Positions 45,701 through 55,193 of a stretch of 64,000 nucleotides of DNA are shown here, piece by piece (the stretch's first letter is position 1; each line of letters opens with the position of its first letter). The stretch comes from WTKG01 sp963735005 (GTDB lineage Bacteria > Actinomycetota > Actinomycetes > Actinomycetales > Demequinaceae): NCBI GenBank assembly GCA_963735005.1, contig CAVTJA010000010.1, positions 1 through 64,000 of the forward strand, in the 5' to 3' direction. A program made the position numbers and the translations under genes. The notes below the pieces were generated by a model. The model was given only the letters and a program-made list of their open reading frames with translations. It ran no database searches and was not told the origin of the DNA.

Positions 45701-47286
45701 ACCAGGCTCCTGAGCTCGGCCCTTCGCAACCGCACAATGGACGATGCGTCGGGCACCAGGCTTGGCGTGTCGGTGGGGGCAATGGCGTCGAGGGCCTCGC
45801 GGTTGATGCAGTAGCGGCGGGCGGCGCCAAGGCGGGCGCGGGCGTCGTCGAACTGCGGCTGGAGGCCTGAGCCCACGAGCAGCGCGAGCGCCTGGCGGGC
45901 GGGCGCGATGCCAAGCACGGCGGAGGCGAAGGTGGTGGTGAGCCCGGCCTCCCCCACCAGCTCGACAGCGGCGGGCGCGGCGGGCAGCGCCATCACCATC
46001 TGCTCGCATTGCGAGAGCCAGGACAGCGCGGCGTCCTGTGCGTGGCGCGCGCGGGCGGCGCGGGCGTCGGCCACCTTGCGCTGGGCGAGCATCCACTCCC
46101 CCGGGCCGTCGACGTCGGCGGCAAGCACCTCACCCATGAAGTCCGATGCCTGGCCCGCGGCGTACGCGAGGCTGTCGGCGATCGCGGCCTGGAGGTCGAC
46201 GCGGATGGCCTCGAGCGCGGCGTCGCGCTCCTCGCGGACCGTCTTGCGCTTGGCCCAGCCGCCGCCGCGGATCTTGTGTAGCGGCCCACCCGGGCCAGCC
46301 GCCTGCGCCCACCGGGTGGCCACGGGGCCGAAGGCGATCTCCTTGAACCAGAACTCGCCACCCTCCTGCTCCACGCGGGCGGCCGCACGGCGCAGGTCGC
46401 CGCGCGCGCGCTTCACGTCCTGGGCCTGGTCGTCCATGAGCTCGGCGAGCTTCTCGAGCCACTCCTTGAGCGCCTCCGTCGCGCCCTCGAGGGTGCGGTC
46501 GATGATCTGCCCCGCGTTGGCCGCCGCCACCGAGTCGAGCCACCGGCCCAAGCCCTTCACAACGTCGGCCGGGAGCGCCTCGAGGCCGTCGGGGTCCTCG
46601 GGAATGACGAACAGCGGCAGGGACTCGAGACCCTCGCGGCGCAGGCGCTCCACGAGGTCGCGGCGCACGTGGGCCGCGACGTCCACTGTCACGCGGTTGA
46701 GGACGATGGCGATGGCCGCGCCGCGGTCGGCGCCCTCGCGCAGGATGTCCCACGGCATGGCGTCGCCGTAGCGCGCGGCGGTGGTGACGAACACCCAGAG
46801 GTCGGCGGCGTCGAGCAGCTCGCGGGCCACGGCGCGGTTCTCTCCCACGAGCGAGTCGATGTCGGGCGAGTCCACCACGGCCAGGCCGCGCGGAATGTGC
46901 TCGGACGGCGTGACACGCGCCTTGCGGGCCGCGCTGCTGAGCAGGTCGGCGTCGAGGGGATGGTGGAACACGTGCGGCTGCATGGTCGTCGGGCGCAGGA
47001 CGCCCGCCGCCGTGAGGTTCTCTCCCAACAGCGCGTTGACGATGGTGGACTTGCCGGAGCCGGTAGAGCCCGCCACGACCACCACGGCCGGGCTCGAGTG
47101 CTCGACGACGCGCGGGATCAGGTGCTGGTCGAGCTGGTCCACGGCCTTGCGCTTGATGTCCTCGGCCTTGGTGCGGCCCGCTGACGGGAACGGAAACTCC
47201 ACGGCCGCGATGTCGCGCCGCGTGTTGCGAAGTGCGTCAAGGAGCGCGCCCGGATAGGCCCAAGACTTCACCGGACGCATGTTCAT
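45697..47286 (-). CDS. Dynamin-like GTPase, upstream member of a pair
   Basis: 529 residues from ATG 47286. G1 GSTGSGKSTIVNALLG, switch I with LRPTTMQPHVF, G3 LAVVDSPDIDSL, G4 IVLNRVTVD (Asn present, Asp replaced in NRVT) and a long helical C-terminal part (KEWLEKLAELMDDQAQDVKR). A basic stretch GGGWAKRKTVREE precedes two weak hydrophobic helices near the C-terminus. With the overlapping partner it forms a two-gene unit. The degenerate G4 in this member and intact G4 in the other suggest unequal nucleotide handling. tRNA-Arg lies 124 bases upstream on the other strand. Confidence 0.82.
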   Translation of the reverse strand: MNMRPVKSWAYPGALLDALRNTRRDIAAVEFPFPSAGRTKAEDIKRKAVDQLDQHLIPRVVEHSSPAVVVVAGSTGSGKSTIVNALLGENLTAAGVLRPTTMQPHVFHHPLDADLLSSAARKARVTPSEHIPRGLAVVDSPDIDSLVGENRAVARELLDAADLWVFVTTAARYGDAMPWDILREGADRGAAIAIVLNRVTVDVAAHVRRDLVERLRREGLESLPLFVIPEDPDGLEALPADVVKGLGRWLDSVAAANAGQIIDRTLEGATEALKEWLEKLAELMDDQAQDVKRARGDLRRAAARVEQEGGEFWFKEIAFGPVATRWAQAAGPGGPLHKIRGGGWAKRKTVREERDAALEAIRVDLQAAIADSLAYAAGQASDFMGEVLAADVDGPGEWMLAQRKVADARAARARHAQDAALSWLSQCEQMVMALPAAPAAVELVGEAGLTTTFASAVLGIAPARQALALLVGSGLQPQFDDARARLGAARRYCINREALDAIAPTDTPSLVPDASSIVRLRRAELRSLV

Positions 47287-47409
47287 GGTCCTAGCGTGCC
47301 GCCTTGCGCACCGCGTGCCAAGTGACCGCGCCGCACGCGGGGATTCCGAAGGGCTCCGAGCGCACGCGACGGGCCGGGCGCCAGTACCCTGGATGCGCAC
47401 GCCGACGCC

Positions 47410-47483
<74 letters not shown>

Positions 47484-47539
47484 CCTCGCCAACCGCACAC
47501 CCCGAAGCCGCCGATGCATCGGCACTTGCGCGCCCACTA

Positions 47540-47582
47540 TTCAGTGTTACTATCTACTGGTAGTCACTATTACTAGGTAGAG
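47540..47582 (+). promoter_or_regulatory. A+T-rich promoter/operator of the PadR-DUF1048-ABC operon
   Basis: An A+T-rich island just before the padR start, with an imperfect inverted repeat: CTATCTACTGGTAGT faces ACTATTACTAGGTAG (11 of 15 positions pair). TACTAT and TACTAG are -10-like. PadR regulators bind such palindromes over their own promoters. Confidence 0.6.
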
Positions 47583-47596
47583 CGAAGGGCACAGCC

Positions 47597-47926
47597 GTGG
47601 GAAAGCAGATCACCGAGATGCTCAAGGGCACTCTCGAGGGCATCGTCCTGGCAATCCTTGCGGGCGGGCCTGCGTACGGGTACGACATCACCGCGCGCCT
47701 GCGGGAGCAGGGATTCACGGATATCGCCGAGGGCACCATCTACGCCCTGCTGGTCAGGATCGAGCAACGCGGGCTCGTGGACGTGGAGAAGGTCCCGTCC
47801 GAGAAGGGGCCGCCCCGCAAGGTCTACTCGCTCAACGCGCGTGGGCGCGACTACCTCGAGGAGTTCTGGGGCACCTGGGGCTTCCTCGCAGCACGGCTGG
47901 AACAACTTCGCCAAGGAGGCAACTGA
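47597..47926 (+). CDS. PadR-family transcriptional regulator
   Basis: 109 residues from GTG 47597, AAGGG upstream. Winged helix typical of PadR: LKGTLEGIVLAILAGGPAYG, YDITARLREQGFTDIAEGTIY, ALLVRIEQRGLVDVEKV and KVYSLNARGRDYLEEF. It is the minimal form without the C-terminal dimerising helices of the second PadR (53376). Its TGA overlaps the ATG of the DUF1048 gene. It should repress this operon until a ligand, probably a drug-like compound exported by the ABC pair, is bound. Confidence 0.9.
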   Translation: MGKQITEMLKGTLEGIVLAILAGGPAYGYDITARLREQGFTDIAEGTIYALLVRIEQRGLVDVEKVPSEKGPPRKVYSLNARGRDYLEEFWGTWGFLAARLEQLRQGGN

Positions 47927-48312
47927 TGTACAACGAAGACAAGCCCAACCTGATCCAGCGGATGATCGGACCCAAGCGCGAGTGGCGCCAGTACAAGGCC
48001 CGCGTCCGCAAGCTCCCCCCGACCTACCGCGACGCCGTCGCGGCTGTCGAACGCTACGTGATGCACTTTGGCCCCCACACGGGCGAGGGCATCGTGGCGC
48101 TCTTCACCGACGTGCTTGACCTGTTCGAACAGGCCGCGGCGGACGGCACGCCGGTGCGCGCGATCGTCGGAGAGGACCCGGTCGAGTTCGCCGACGCGTT
48201 GATCGCGAACTACGACAAGGGCGGCTACATCGCGCGCGAACAGGACCGCCTGAAGCGCGCGATCGACAAGGCGGCGGGCGGCGAGGCCAGGGGCGACGAG
48301 GCGTCGTCATGA
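47926..48312 (+). CDS. DUF1048-family protein
   Basis: 128 residues, soluble and helical: NLIQRMIGPKREWRQYKARV, PPTYRDAVAAVERYVMHFG, then VLDLFEQAAADGTPVRAIVG and YIAREQDRLKRAIDKAAGG. It matches the DUF1048 group of proteins encoded between PadR and ABC exporter genes. Its role is unknown; overlap with both neighbours (ATGA on each side) shows tight coupling. Confidence 0.85.
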   Translation: MYNEDKPNLIQRMIGPKREWRQYKARVRKLPPTYRDAVAAVERYVMHFGPHTGEGIVALFTDVLDLFEQAAADGTPVRAIVGEDPVEFADALIANYDKGGYIAREQDRLKRAIDKAAGGEARGDEASS

Positions 48313-49076
48313 CCGCCGCGGCGCCAGCGATCCGCGTGGAGGGGCTCGTCAAGTCGTACGGCGAAGTCGACGTGCTACGCGGCGTCGACTTCGAGGTGCC
48401 GCCTGGCACGATCTTCGCCCTGCTCGGCTCGAACGGCGCAGGCAAGACCACCGCGGTGAACATCCTGTCCACGCTGCTGCGTGCCGACGCTGGCACAGCC
48501 GAGGTCAACGGGCACGACGTCGCGCGGGACGCCCCCAAGGTCCGCGAGTCGATCAGTCTCACCGGCCAGTTCACCGCCGTCGACGACACCCTGACCGGCC
48601 GCGAGAACCTCGTGCTCGTGGCCCGGCTGCGGCACCTCGACGGCCCGGCCGGCATCGCGCGTGACCTGCTCGACCGCTTCTCCCTGGCCGATGCCGCTGA
48701 CCGCCGCGTCGCGACCTACTCGGGCGGGATGCGGCGTCGGCTGGACATTGCCATGAGCCTGATCGGCGACCCGCCGGTCATCTTCCTCGACGAGCCCACC
48801 ACCGGGTTGGACCCCGAGGCGCGCCTTGACGTCTGGACGACCGTCAAGGGCCTCGCGAAGAACGGCACCGCCGTGCTGCTCACCACCCAGTACTTGGAGG
48901 AGGCCGAGCATCTCGCGGACCGCATCGCGATCCTGCACGAAGGGCGGATCATCGTGGACGGCACGCTCGCCGAGCTCAAGCGGTTGCTGCCCGCCGCCAC
49001 CGTCGAATACGTCGAAAAGCAGCCCACGCTCGAGGAGGTCTTCCTCGCCGTCGTGGGCAAGAAGCAAGCCAAGTAG
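48309..49076 (+). CDS. ABC exporter ATPase (DrrA-like)
   Basis: 255 residues. Walker A GSNGAGKTTAVNILSTLL, signature YSGGMRRRLDIAMSLIG, Walker B VIFLDEPTTGLD, and the C-terminal DrrA-type LEEVFLAVVG. It powers export of a drug or lipid-like compound with the downstream permease. ATG 48309 overlaps the DUF1048 stop. The signature SGGM form is typical of antibiotic and daunorubicin-type exporters. Confidence 0.9.
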   Translation: MTAAAPAIRVEGLVKSYGEVDVLRGVDFEVPPGTIFALLGSNGAGKTTAVNILSTLLRADAGTAEVNGHDVARDAPKVRESISLTGQFTAVDDTLTGRENLVLVARLRHLDGPAGIARDLLDRFSLADAADRRVATYSGGMRRRLDIAMSLIGDPPVIFLDEPTTGLDPEARLDVWTTVKGLAKNGTAVLLTTQYLEEAEHLADRIAILHEGRIIVDGTLAELKRLLPAATVEYVEKQPTLEEVFLAVVGKKQAK

Positions 49077-49085
49077 GAGCCACCC

Positions 49086-49847
49086 ATGAACACCCACTTC
49101 TTCGCCGACACCACCATCCTGCTCGGGCGGTCACTGCGGCACATCACTCGCAGCCTCGACACCGTGATCACCACGGCGCTCATGCCGATCGCGATCATGC
49201 TGCTGTTCGTCGGCGTGTTCGGCGGGGCCATCGCGGCCAACACCGACTCCTACGTGGCGTACGTGCTGCCGGGGATCCTGCTGATCACGGTCGCGTCCGG
49301 GATCTCGTACACCGCGTACCGCCTGTTCGTGGACATGAAGACCGGGATCTTTGCGCGGCTTCATTCGATGCCGATCGCGCGGTCCTCGGTGCTGTGGGCG
49401 CACGTGCTGACGTCGCTGGTCGCGAACCTCGTGTCGGTGGCGGTGGTCGTGGGCGTCGCGCTGCTGATGGGGTTCAGGTCGAGCGCGGGGCCGCTCGCGT
49501 GGCTGGCTGTCACGGGCATCGTCGCGCTGTTCACGCTCGCGCTCACGTGGCTCGCGATGATCCCCGGTCTGGTCGCCAAGTCCGTGGACGGCGCCGGCGC
49601 CTTCGCGTACCCGCTGATCGTGTTGCCCTTCATCAGCTCGGCGTTCGTGCCAACGGAGACGATGCCGGGGCCGGTGCGCGCGTTCGCGGACAACCAGCCG
49701 GTGACGTCGATCGTCGACGCGATCCGCAGCCTGTTCGCGCAGCAGCCCGTCGGCTCCGCGATTTGGGTCGCGCTGGCCTGGTGTGTCGGGCTGCTCCTAG
49801 CCGCGTACGTCGCAGCGATGGCGATCTACCGGCGCAAGATCGCCTAG
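49086..49847 (+). CDS. ABC-2 type exporter permease
   Basis: 253 residues with six membrane helices: LMPIAIMLLFVGVFGG, YVLPGILLITVASGISYT, VLTSLVANLVSVAVVVGVAL, WLAVTGIVALFTLALTWLA, PLIVLPFISSAFVPTETMPG and a final helix before YRRKIA. The conserved ABC-2 motif ISSAFVPTETMPGPVRAFAD is clear. It is the membrane half of the PadR-controlled exporter, 9 bases after the ATPase. Confidence 0.9.
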   Translation: MNTHFFADTTILLGRSLRHITRSLDTVITTALMPIAIMLLFVGVFGGAIAANTDSYVAYVLPGILLITVASGISYTAYRLFVDMKTGIFARLHSMPIARSSVLWAHVLTSLVANLVSVAVVVGVALLMGFRSSAGPLAWLAVTGIVALFTLALTWLAMIPGLVAKSVDGAGAFAYPLIVLPFISSAFVPTETMPGPVRAFADNQPVTSIVDAIRSLFAQQPVGSAIWVALAWCVGLLLAAYVAAMAIYRRKIA

Positions 49848-49853
49848 CCGCGC

Positions 49854-49894
49854 CCACTACCGGCCAGCTCGATCAGGAAGCGAGCCGGTAGTGG
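49854..49894. terminator. Hairpin between two convergent ABC operons
   Basis: CCACTACCGGC (49854-49864) and its complement (49884-49894) form a perfect 11-base stem with a 19-base loop. It starts 7 bases after the ABC-2 permease stop and reaches into the last codons of the convergent FtsX-like gene. It may end both transcripts; no T-run is present. Confidence 0.65.
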
Positions 49895-52645
49895 AGGGCC
49901 TTGGGGACCCGCGTGAACACCCACGCGAGCGCGCCCACCACCGCGGGCATGACGAACCACGCTGCCAGCACCCACGCCCACGGCATCGGCACCGGCGCCT
50001 CCGGCGACGAATGGCTTTCCACCGCGACCCATGCGACGCCCAGACCAAGCCCGATCGCGCTCGAGATCCAGATGATGAACGCGCCCTGCCACGCCGCCAC
50101 GGCCCGCACGATGCGGGGGGACGCGCCGAGCGAGGCGAGCGTGAAGTCGTCTCGCTTCGCGTCTGCGCGCGCGAGCCCCAGCGCGATCGCCGTGCAGCCG
50201 CCCGCGAACAGCAGGGTCACCGCGAGCAGCGCCGCGAACATCCCGGGCGTCATCGTGTGATACGGCCCGTTCTCTACGGTGAACCACACGTGAGTTCCCG
50301 CTGCACGCGTCGCCGCGTCGGTGAGCGTGGCGCGTTGTGCCTCGGTGATCGGCTCAGGCGCGTCCACCAGGATGAGCGTCGGCACGACCGGCCAGCCGAT
50401 CTGGTCCGCGAGTTCGCGCGAAATCACCGCCCGGCCGCCGTTCGTCGTCCCGTGCGGCGGCTGCTCGTACATCGCCGGTAGCGAGAACTGCTCGGCGGGC
50501 GCGGTGTCGGGGTCGCCGTAGTTTCCGCTGGCGAAATCCCAAAGTCCCACGACCACGGCATCGTCTTTCATGAGCAACGGAGAGAGCACCACCGCGCCGC
50601 CCGCATCAAGCATCGCGACTGCCGCGGCCGACGGCTCCGATCCGATGAGCGCGCGCAGCGTGTCCGCGTCGCCTACGGCCACGTCCCAGACAACGGGCCC
50701 AATTCCGTCGCGGTTGGGCTGACACCGCGGGTCGGCCGCGATCTCACGTTGGGTGTGGCGTTCCACGCCTGAGGTGTACCAGTCTGGGCACAGGTTCTCC
50801 TTGGGTACCACCAGCGACGGCACTGCGGTCGCGTGTTCAAGTTCCGGCCCGGAGATTTGCCATTCCTCGATGACGCTCACCTTCGCGTCCGGCATTTCGG
50901 CGAGGACCGCGGCTTTCGCTCGCTGGCCCGCGAGGGGCGCATCGCTCGAGTCGGTCGCGTAAAGGTCGCCGATTGCGTCTCCGACCGGCGACCGGGGAGT
51001 CCACCACGCGGCCTCGCGCTGCTCGTCGCGGGTCATGGTGAGCGCGGCACCCGCCACGATGGTCACGACAAGCGCGATCGCCGCGACGACGGGCACGGTC
51101 CTTCCGGCGTTGCGCGCCGCGTCGCGCGTGGCGATGCGCAGGGACACCGCGCCGCCGCCGGCCACGCGGCCGATCACGCGAAGCACGAGCGACACCACCA
51201 GCACTCCCCCGCCGAACCCAAGCGCGATTCCGGCAAGGAGCCAGTACGAGGCGCGAGTACTTGCGGAGTAGGCCTCGACGCCCGGCAGGTCGAGCGAGGC
51301 GTCGTACCCGCGCTGCGCGATCACGAGCGCCACGGCCGCGAGCGCCACGAGCACGACGCCCGCCACGGCGGGCCAGCGCCGCACCTTCGCGGGCCCCTGG
51401 CTTCCGCGCAGCACCGCGACCACGTCAAGCCGCGCGGACGTCAACGCTGGCACGAGCGAGGACAGCGTGCCGACCAGCGCCCCATACAAGACCGTCGCCA
51501 CGGCGTGCCACCACGTCACGTGGTAGCCCCACGTGCTCGCGATCGCATCCGGCCCGCCCCAGCGCAACTGCACCGCCGTCCACGCGAGCCCGCCGAGTAG
51601 GCCGACTACCGCTCCAGCCGCGCCTCCGGCCAGGCCAATCCACAGCCCGCGGGCCATCCCCTGGGCGGCAACGGCGCGGCGCGTCGCGCCGGTGGCGGCG
51701 ACGAGTGCGAGGTGACGTTGCTGACGCCGGAAGGTCACGACGAATCCCGCTCCCGCAAGCAGCAGCGCGGCGAGGAGACCCACCGCGCCCGCGGCAAGCA
51801 GGGCGGGCTCCGGGGCGTTGTGAATTCCAAAATCGGGCGCGGGCGGGGGGTCGTCCGCTACCGCGCGCGAGTACGCGACCAGGCCGTGAGTGTTCAGCGA
51901 CTGGACCTGGTCCCACCCGACGGGCTTGTCCACCACAAACCACCGCACGCTCCACAGGTCGGGGTCGAGCGCGAGCGTGCCAGGCCGCGCGTACAGCGTG
52001 TGCTGCCCGTAGTCGTCGCGCGCAGTCATGAACCCGGTAACCGTCAGCGGCGTGCCGTCGTCCACCACCGAAACCTCGTCGCCGATGCCCACGCCGAGGA
52101 CTTCGGCCAGGCCGGGCGAGAGCAGCACCTCGTCGTCTGCGGCGGGCGCGGCGCCCGCTGTCAGCGTGTACGGCCCGGCAAGCGCCGGGTCCCACACGTC
52201 GCCCTCGACGGCATCCACGGACACGCGCGCCTGCCCGGTGGTGACGGTGACGGCGCCATGCAGCACCTCGATCACGCGGGCTCCCTGCGGCAGCAACGCG
52301 CGCACGTCCTCCACGGCGGTCTCGTCTTGGGAGGACTGGATTGGCCCGCCGCCGGGACTGTCCTGCCAGTAGAGGTTGGGGTCCGTGGGCGACTGCTGGA
52401 GCGCGCTCCCGTACGGGTCGCCGACCGTGATGCGCGCCTCGGTCTGCCCCAAGCAGCGCCGCCTCCCGCTCGGCGGTCGTGGGCTGCTGGCCCGCGAGCA
52501 CGGTGCTCAACAGCATGATCAGCGCCGACGGCAGCGCCACCAGCGCTCCCACCAACAGCGCGCCGCGCGGGTTCTTCTGGAGGTCACGCCACGCCAGGCG
52601 CAACGCGGTGCGCGCCTGATTCAGCTGGTTCCGTCCGCTCCTCAC
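49873..52645 (-). pseudogene. FtsX-like ABC permease (two FtsX units), one frame break
   Basis: About 923 residues when joined. The N-terminal segment (MRSGRNQLNQARTALRLAWR, then a helix VGALVALPSALIMLLSTVLA) ends in TAEREAALLG. A C4 tract at 52447-52450 has one base too many, and the rest follows in the next frame (QTEARITVGDPYGSAL). Two FtsX repeats follow, each with three membrane helices flanking large extracellular domains, and the second ends in RVPKALHYRLAS. GTG 52645 overlaps the ATPase stop by GTGA. With the LolD-like ATPase it forms an export or mechanotransmission unit controlled by PadR. Confidence 0.8.
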
Positions 52646-53379
52646 TGCGCGCCGCCGGCGAGCAGCGACTCGGGGCCGGAGGCGCGCGTCTCGTCCACGA
52701 CCTGGCCATCGCCCAGGAACACGATGCGGTCGGCCCAAGCAGCGTGGCGCGCATCGTGCGTCACGACGACGACGGCGACCCCGGCGTCGGCGCGCTGGCG
52801 CAGACCCTCGAGCACGGCCTCGCCGGTGACGGAGTCGAGCGCGCCCGTGGGTTCGTCGGCGAGCAGCACCTGGCGGCTGCCGACGGTGGCGCGGGCGATC
52901 GCCACGCGCTGGCGCTGGCCGCCGGATAGCTCGTCGGTGAACGACGCCGCGCGCTCGCCAAGCCCCACGGCCTCGAGCGCGGCGAGCGCCTCGGCACGCG
53001 CGGCCGCACGCGGCAGTCCGCCAAGATCGAGCGGCAGCGCGACGTTCTCGATCGCGGTGAGCGACGGCAGCAGGTTGAAGTCTTGGAACACGAACCCGAC
53101 TAATTCTCGGCGCACCTGCGCCAGGTCACGGGCGCTCATGGCGCCAAGCTCGCGCCCGCCCACGTAGACCTCGCCGGACGTCGGCGCCAGGAGGCCGCCC
53201 GCGATCGCCAACAGCGTGGACTTGCCCGAGCCTGAGGTGCCCATGACGGCCACCATCTCGCCGGCGTAGACGTCGAACGACACGTGGTCGAGCGCGGTCA
53301 CCTGCACGGCGCCGTCGCCGTAGCTCTTGGTGACGTCGCGGAGCGCGAGCGCCGGCGCGCCGCTGGATTCGGTGCTCAT
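52642..53379 (-). CDS. ABC ATPase of the LolD/MacB type
   Basis: 245 residues. Walker A GTSGSGKSTLLAIAGGLL, Q-loop VGFVFQDFNLLPSL, signature LSGGQRQRVAIARATV, Walker B VLLADEPTGALDSV and the switch His VVVTHDARHA. It partners the FtsX-like permease downstream and is preceded by the PadR gene (ATGA overlap at 53376-53379). Confidence 0.92.
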   Translation of the reverse strand: MSTESSGAPALALRDVTKSYGDGAVQVTALDHVSFDVYAGEMVAVMGTSGSGKSTLLAIAGGLLAPTSGEVYVGGRELGAMSARDLAQVRRELVGFVFQDFNLLPSLTAIENVALPLDLGGLPRAAARAEALAALEAVGLGERAASFTDELSGGQRQRVAIARATVGSRQVLLADEPTGALDSVTGEAVLEGLRQRADAGVAVVVVTHDARHAAWADRIVFLGDGQVVDETRASGPESLLAGGAQ

Positions 53380-53954
53380 GAGTGCATCTCCGATGTGGTC
53401 GTCACGGTCGATTTCTGTGCGGCCGGAGCGCCCTCAGCGACGCGCCGCCCGGTCTTGAGCGCGAGCCGCGCCTGGGTGTGGTCGAGCCAGCGGATCTCCG
53501 CCTCGGCCCGGAAGATGAGCGCGTCGGCCACGAGGTCCCACGCCTCGTCGTCGCTGGCGCGCTTGGTACGCGTGAGCTCTTGGAGCGAGGCCATCACCGC
53601 GCGGCGTTGCTCGTGGATGACCGCGCCCGCATCCACGCTGGGAGTGGAGACCGCGAGCGCCACCTTGAGCGCGACGTCGTCCCGGCCCGCGCGGGCGGCC
53701 TCGACGGGGGTGGCCCACCACGCCTCGGCCATGTCGCGGCCGGCGTCGGTGAGCGCATAGCGCACCTGACGCTCGTCGTCGGTGTCGAGGCGCGCCACGC
53801 AGCCGTCGCGTTCGAGCCGCTCGAGCGTCGAGTACACCTGGCCCACGTTGAGCGGCCAAACACCGCCGGTGCGCGCCTCGAACTCGGCGCGCAGCTCGTA
53901 GCCGTAGCGGTCACCCTCGGCCAGCAGGACCAGCAACGAATGCTTGATCGACAT
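53376..53954 (-). CDS. PadR-family regulator with C-terminal dimerisation helices
   Basis: 192 residues from ATG 53954; AGGAGG lies 4 bases upstream, and a GTG at 53957 is an alternative. Winged helix: MSIKHSLLVLLAEGDRYGYE, VGQVYSTLERLERDGCVARL and QVRYALTDAGRDMAEAW. Then comes the Vir-type helical domain of the PadR-s2 group (VIHEQRRAVMASLQELTR, AEIRWLDHTQARLAL). It is the first gene of the LolD/FtsX operon. Two matching palindromes just upstream are its likely binding sites. Confidence 0.9.
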   Translation of the reverse strand: MSIKHSLLVLLAEGDRYGYELRAEFEARTGGVWPLNVGQVYSTLERLERDGCVARLDTDDERQVRYALTDAGRDMAEAWWATPVEAARAGRDDVALKVALAVSTPSVDAGAVIHEQRRAVMASLQELTRTKRASDDEAWDLVADALIFRAEAEIRWLDHTQARLALKTGRRVAEGAPAAQKSTVTTTSEMHS

Positions 53955-53967
53955 CACGCCTCCTCAT

Positions 53968-54009
53968 TGCATACTCGTTATGCAATCGCCAATGTATACC
54001 GAGTATGCA
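53968..54009 (-). promoter_or_regulatory. Two PadR operators upstream of the PadR/LolD/FtsX operon
   Basis: TGCATA-N5-TATGCA (53968-53984) is a perfect palindrome. TGTATA-N5-TATGCA (53993-54009) differs by one base. Centres are 25 bases apart. Both lie in an A+T-rich island directly upstream of the PadR start, where the promoter must be. Confidence 0.82.
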
Positions 54010-54113
54010 CGACGCGCAACACGCCACGCGCTTTTCCCTCCCCACACCCGGCCACGCCCCCGCGTCGGCCCGGTGCTAGCGTGGGGTTTCCTCGCGCAAC
54101 AAGGGAGTCAACG

Positions 54114-55103
54114 ATGACCAAGCAGCTCAAAGTCGCCGTAGTCGGCGCAGGTGGATGGGGCCGCCAGCACGCCCGCGTCTTCACGTCACGCCCCGACACC
54201 GAGCTGGTCGGCATCGTCGGCCGCGACCCCGCGCGCACCGCCACCCGCGCAGCTGAGTTCGACGTCGCGCCGTTCACCGACATCGACGACATGCTCGCCA
54301 CCGCCAAGCCGGACCTCGTCACCGTCTGCCTGCCAAACGAGGGCCACTTCGACGCCACGCTCCACCTGATCGAGGCGGGCGTCCCGCTGCTCGTGGAGAA
54401 GCCGCTGGTGTTCGAGCTGGAAGAGGCGGACCGGCTCATCGCCGCCGCGGCCGAGCGCGACCTATTCGTCGCCATCAACTTCAACCACCGCTATGCGGAG
54501 CCCGTGCTGCGCGCCAAGGCCGCGATCGACGGTGGCGAGATCGGCGAGCCCGTGTTTGCCACCTGGCGGTTCGGCGGCGAGGCCAATCACGGCACGTCCC
54601 GTCACGCCAACCTGATCGAGACCCAGTGCCACGGCTTCGACATGCTCGAGCACCTGGTGGGACCCATCGCTTCGGTCGCAGCGCAGATGACCGACAAGAC
54701 CTACGGCGACTGGTCGACGGTGGCGCTCGCGCTCGAGTTCGAGAACCGCGCCGTGGGGACGATGCTCGGCAGCTACGACTCGTCGTACGCGTACCCCGAT
54801 TCCCAGCTGATCGAAATCAACGGCACCGAGGGCCGGCTGGTGATCCGCGACACCGTCCGCGAGCTCGAGATCCACCGCGCCGGCGACGAGGTGGGGCGAG
54901 TGTGGCGCGCCGGCTACTTCAACGACGAGGCCCGCGACTTCCACCACACGTTCGACCGCCACGTCGACCGGATCCTGCCCGCCCTGCGCGCGGGCGAGGC
55001 GCCGCCCATCCACGCGCGGGCCGGCCGCCGGGCGCTGCAACTGGCGCACGCCGCGATCCGCTCCCACGAGAACGGCACCCGCGAGCCCGTCCCCACCACC
55101 TAG
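54114..55103 (+). CDS. Gfo/Idh/MocA-family oxidoreductase
   Basis: 329 residues from ATG 54114 with AAGGGAG upstream; longer frames upstream are antisense to the PadR gene. N-terminal Rossmann fold: VAVVGAGGWGRQHARVF, then VTVCLPNEGHFD and the family Lys in VPLLVEKPLV. The C-terminal domain carries INFNHRYAEPVLRAKAA, ETQCHGFDMLEHLVGP and YDSSYAYPDSQLIEING. These NAD(P)-dependent enzymes oxidise or reduce sugars and inositols. The substrate cannot be read from sequence. No sugar operon lies directly beside it. Confidence 0.88.
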   Translation: MTKQLKVAVVGAGGWGRQHARVFTSRPDTELVGIVGRDPARTATRAAEFDVAPFTDIDDMLATAKPDLVTVCLPNEGHFDATLHLIEAGVPLLVEKPLVFELEEADRLIAAAAERDLFVAINFNHRYAEPVLRAKAAIDGGEIGEPVFATWRFGGEANHGTSRHANLIETQCHGFDMLEHLVGPIASVAAQMTDKTYGDWSTVALALEFENRAVGTMLGSYDSSYAYPDSQLIEINGTEGRLVIRDTVRELEIHRAGDEVGRVWRAGYFNDEARDFHHTFDRHVDRILPALRAGEAPPIHARAGRRALQLAHAAIRSHENGTREPVPTT

Positions 55104-55193
55104 CCCGCGCGGGACCAACGCCCCCACGGAATCTCTGGAGGCGGGCGTAGGTTGAAAGTACAGACCCCAATGCCGATCCCCGCAGAGGACCCC

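Noticed and set aside
45701..46096. Upstream extension of the second GTPase
   Set aside because: Arg/Ala-rich shadow of the partner GTPase; the GTGA start at 45700 is natural.
53382..54113. 240-codon upstream extension of the Gfo/Idh/MocA gene
   Set aside because: It is antisense to the PadR gene and its operators, while ATG 54114 has a proper ribosome-binding site.
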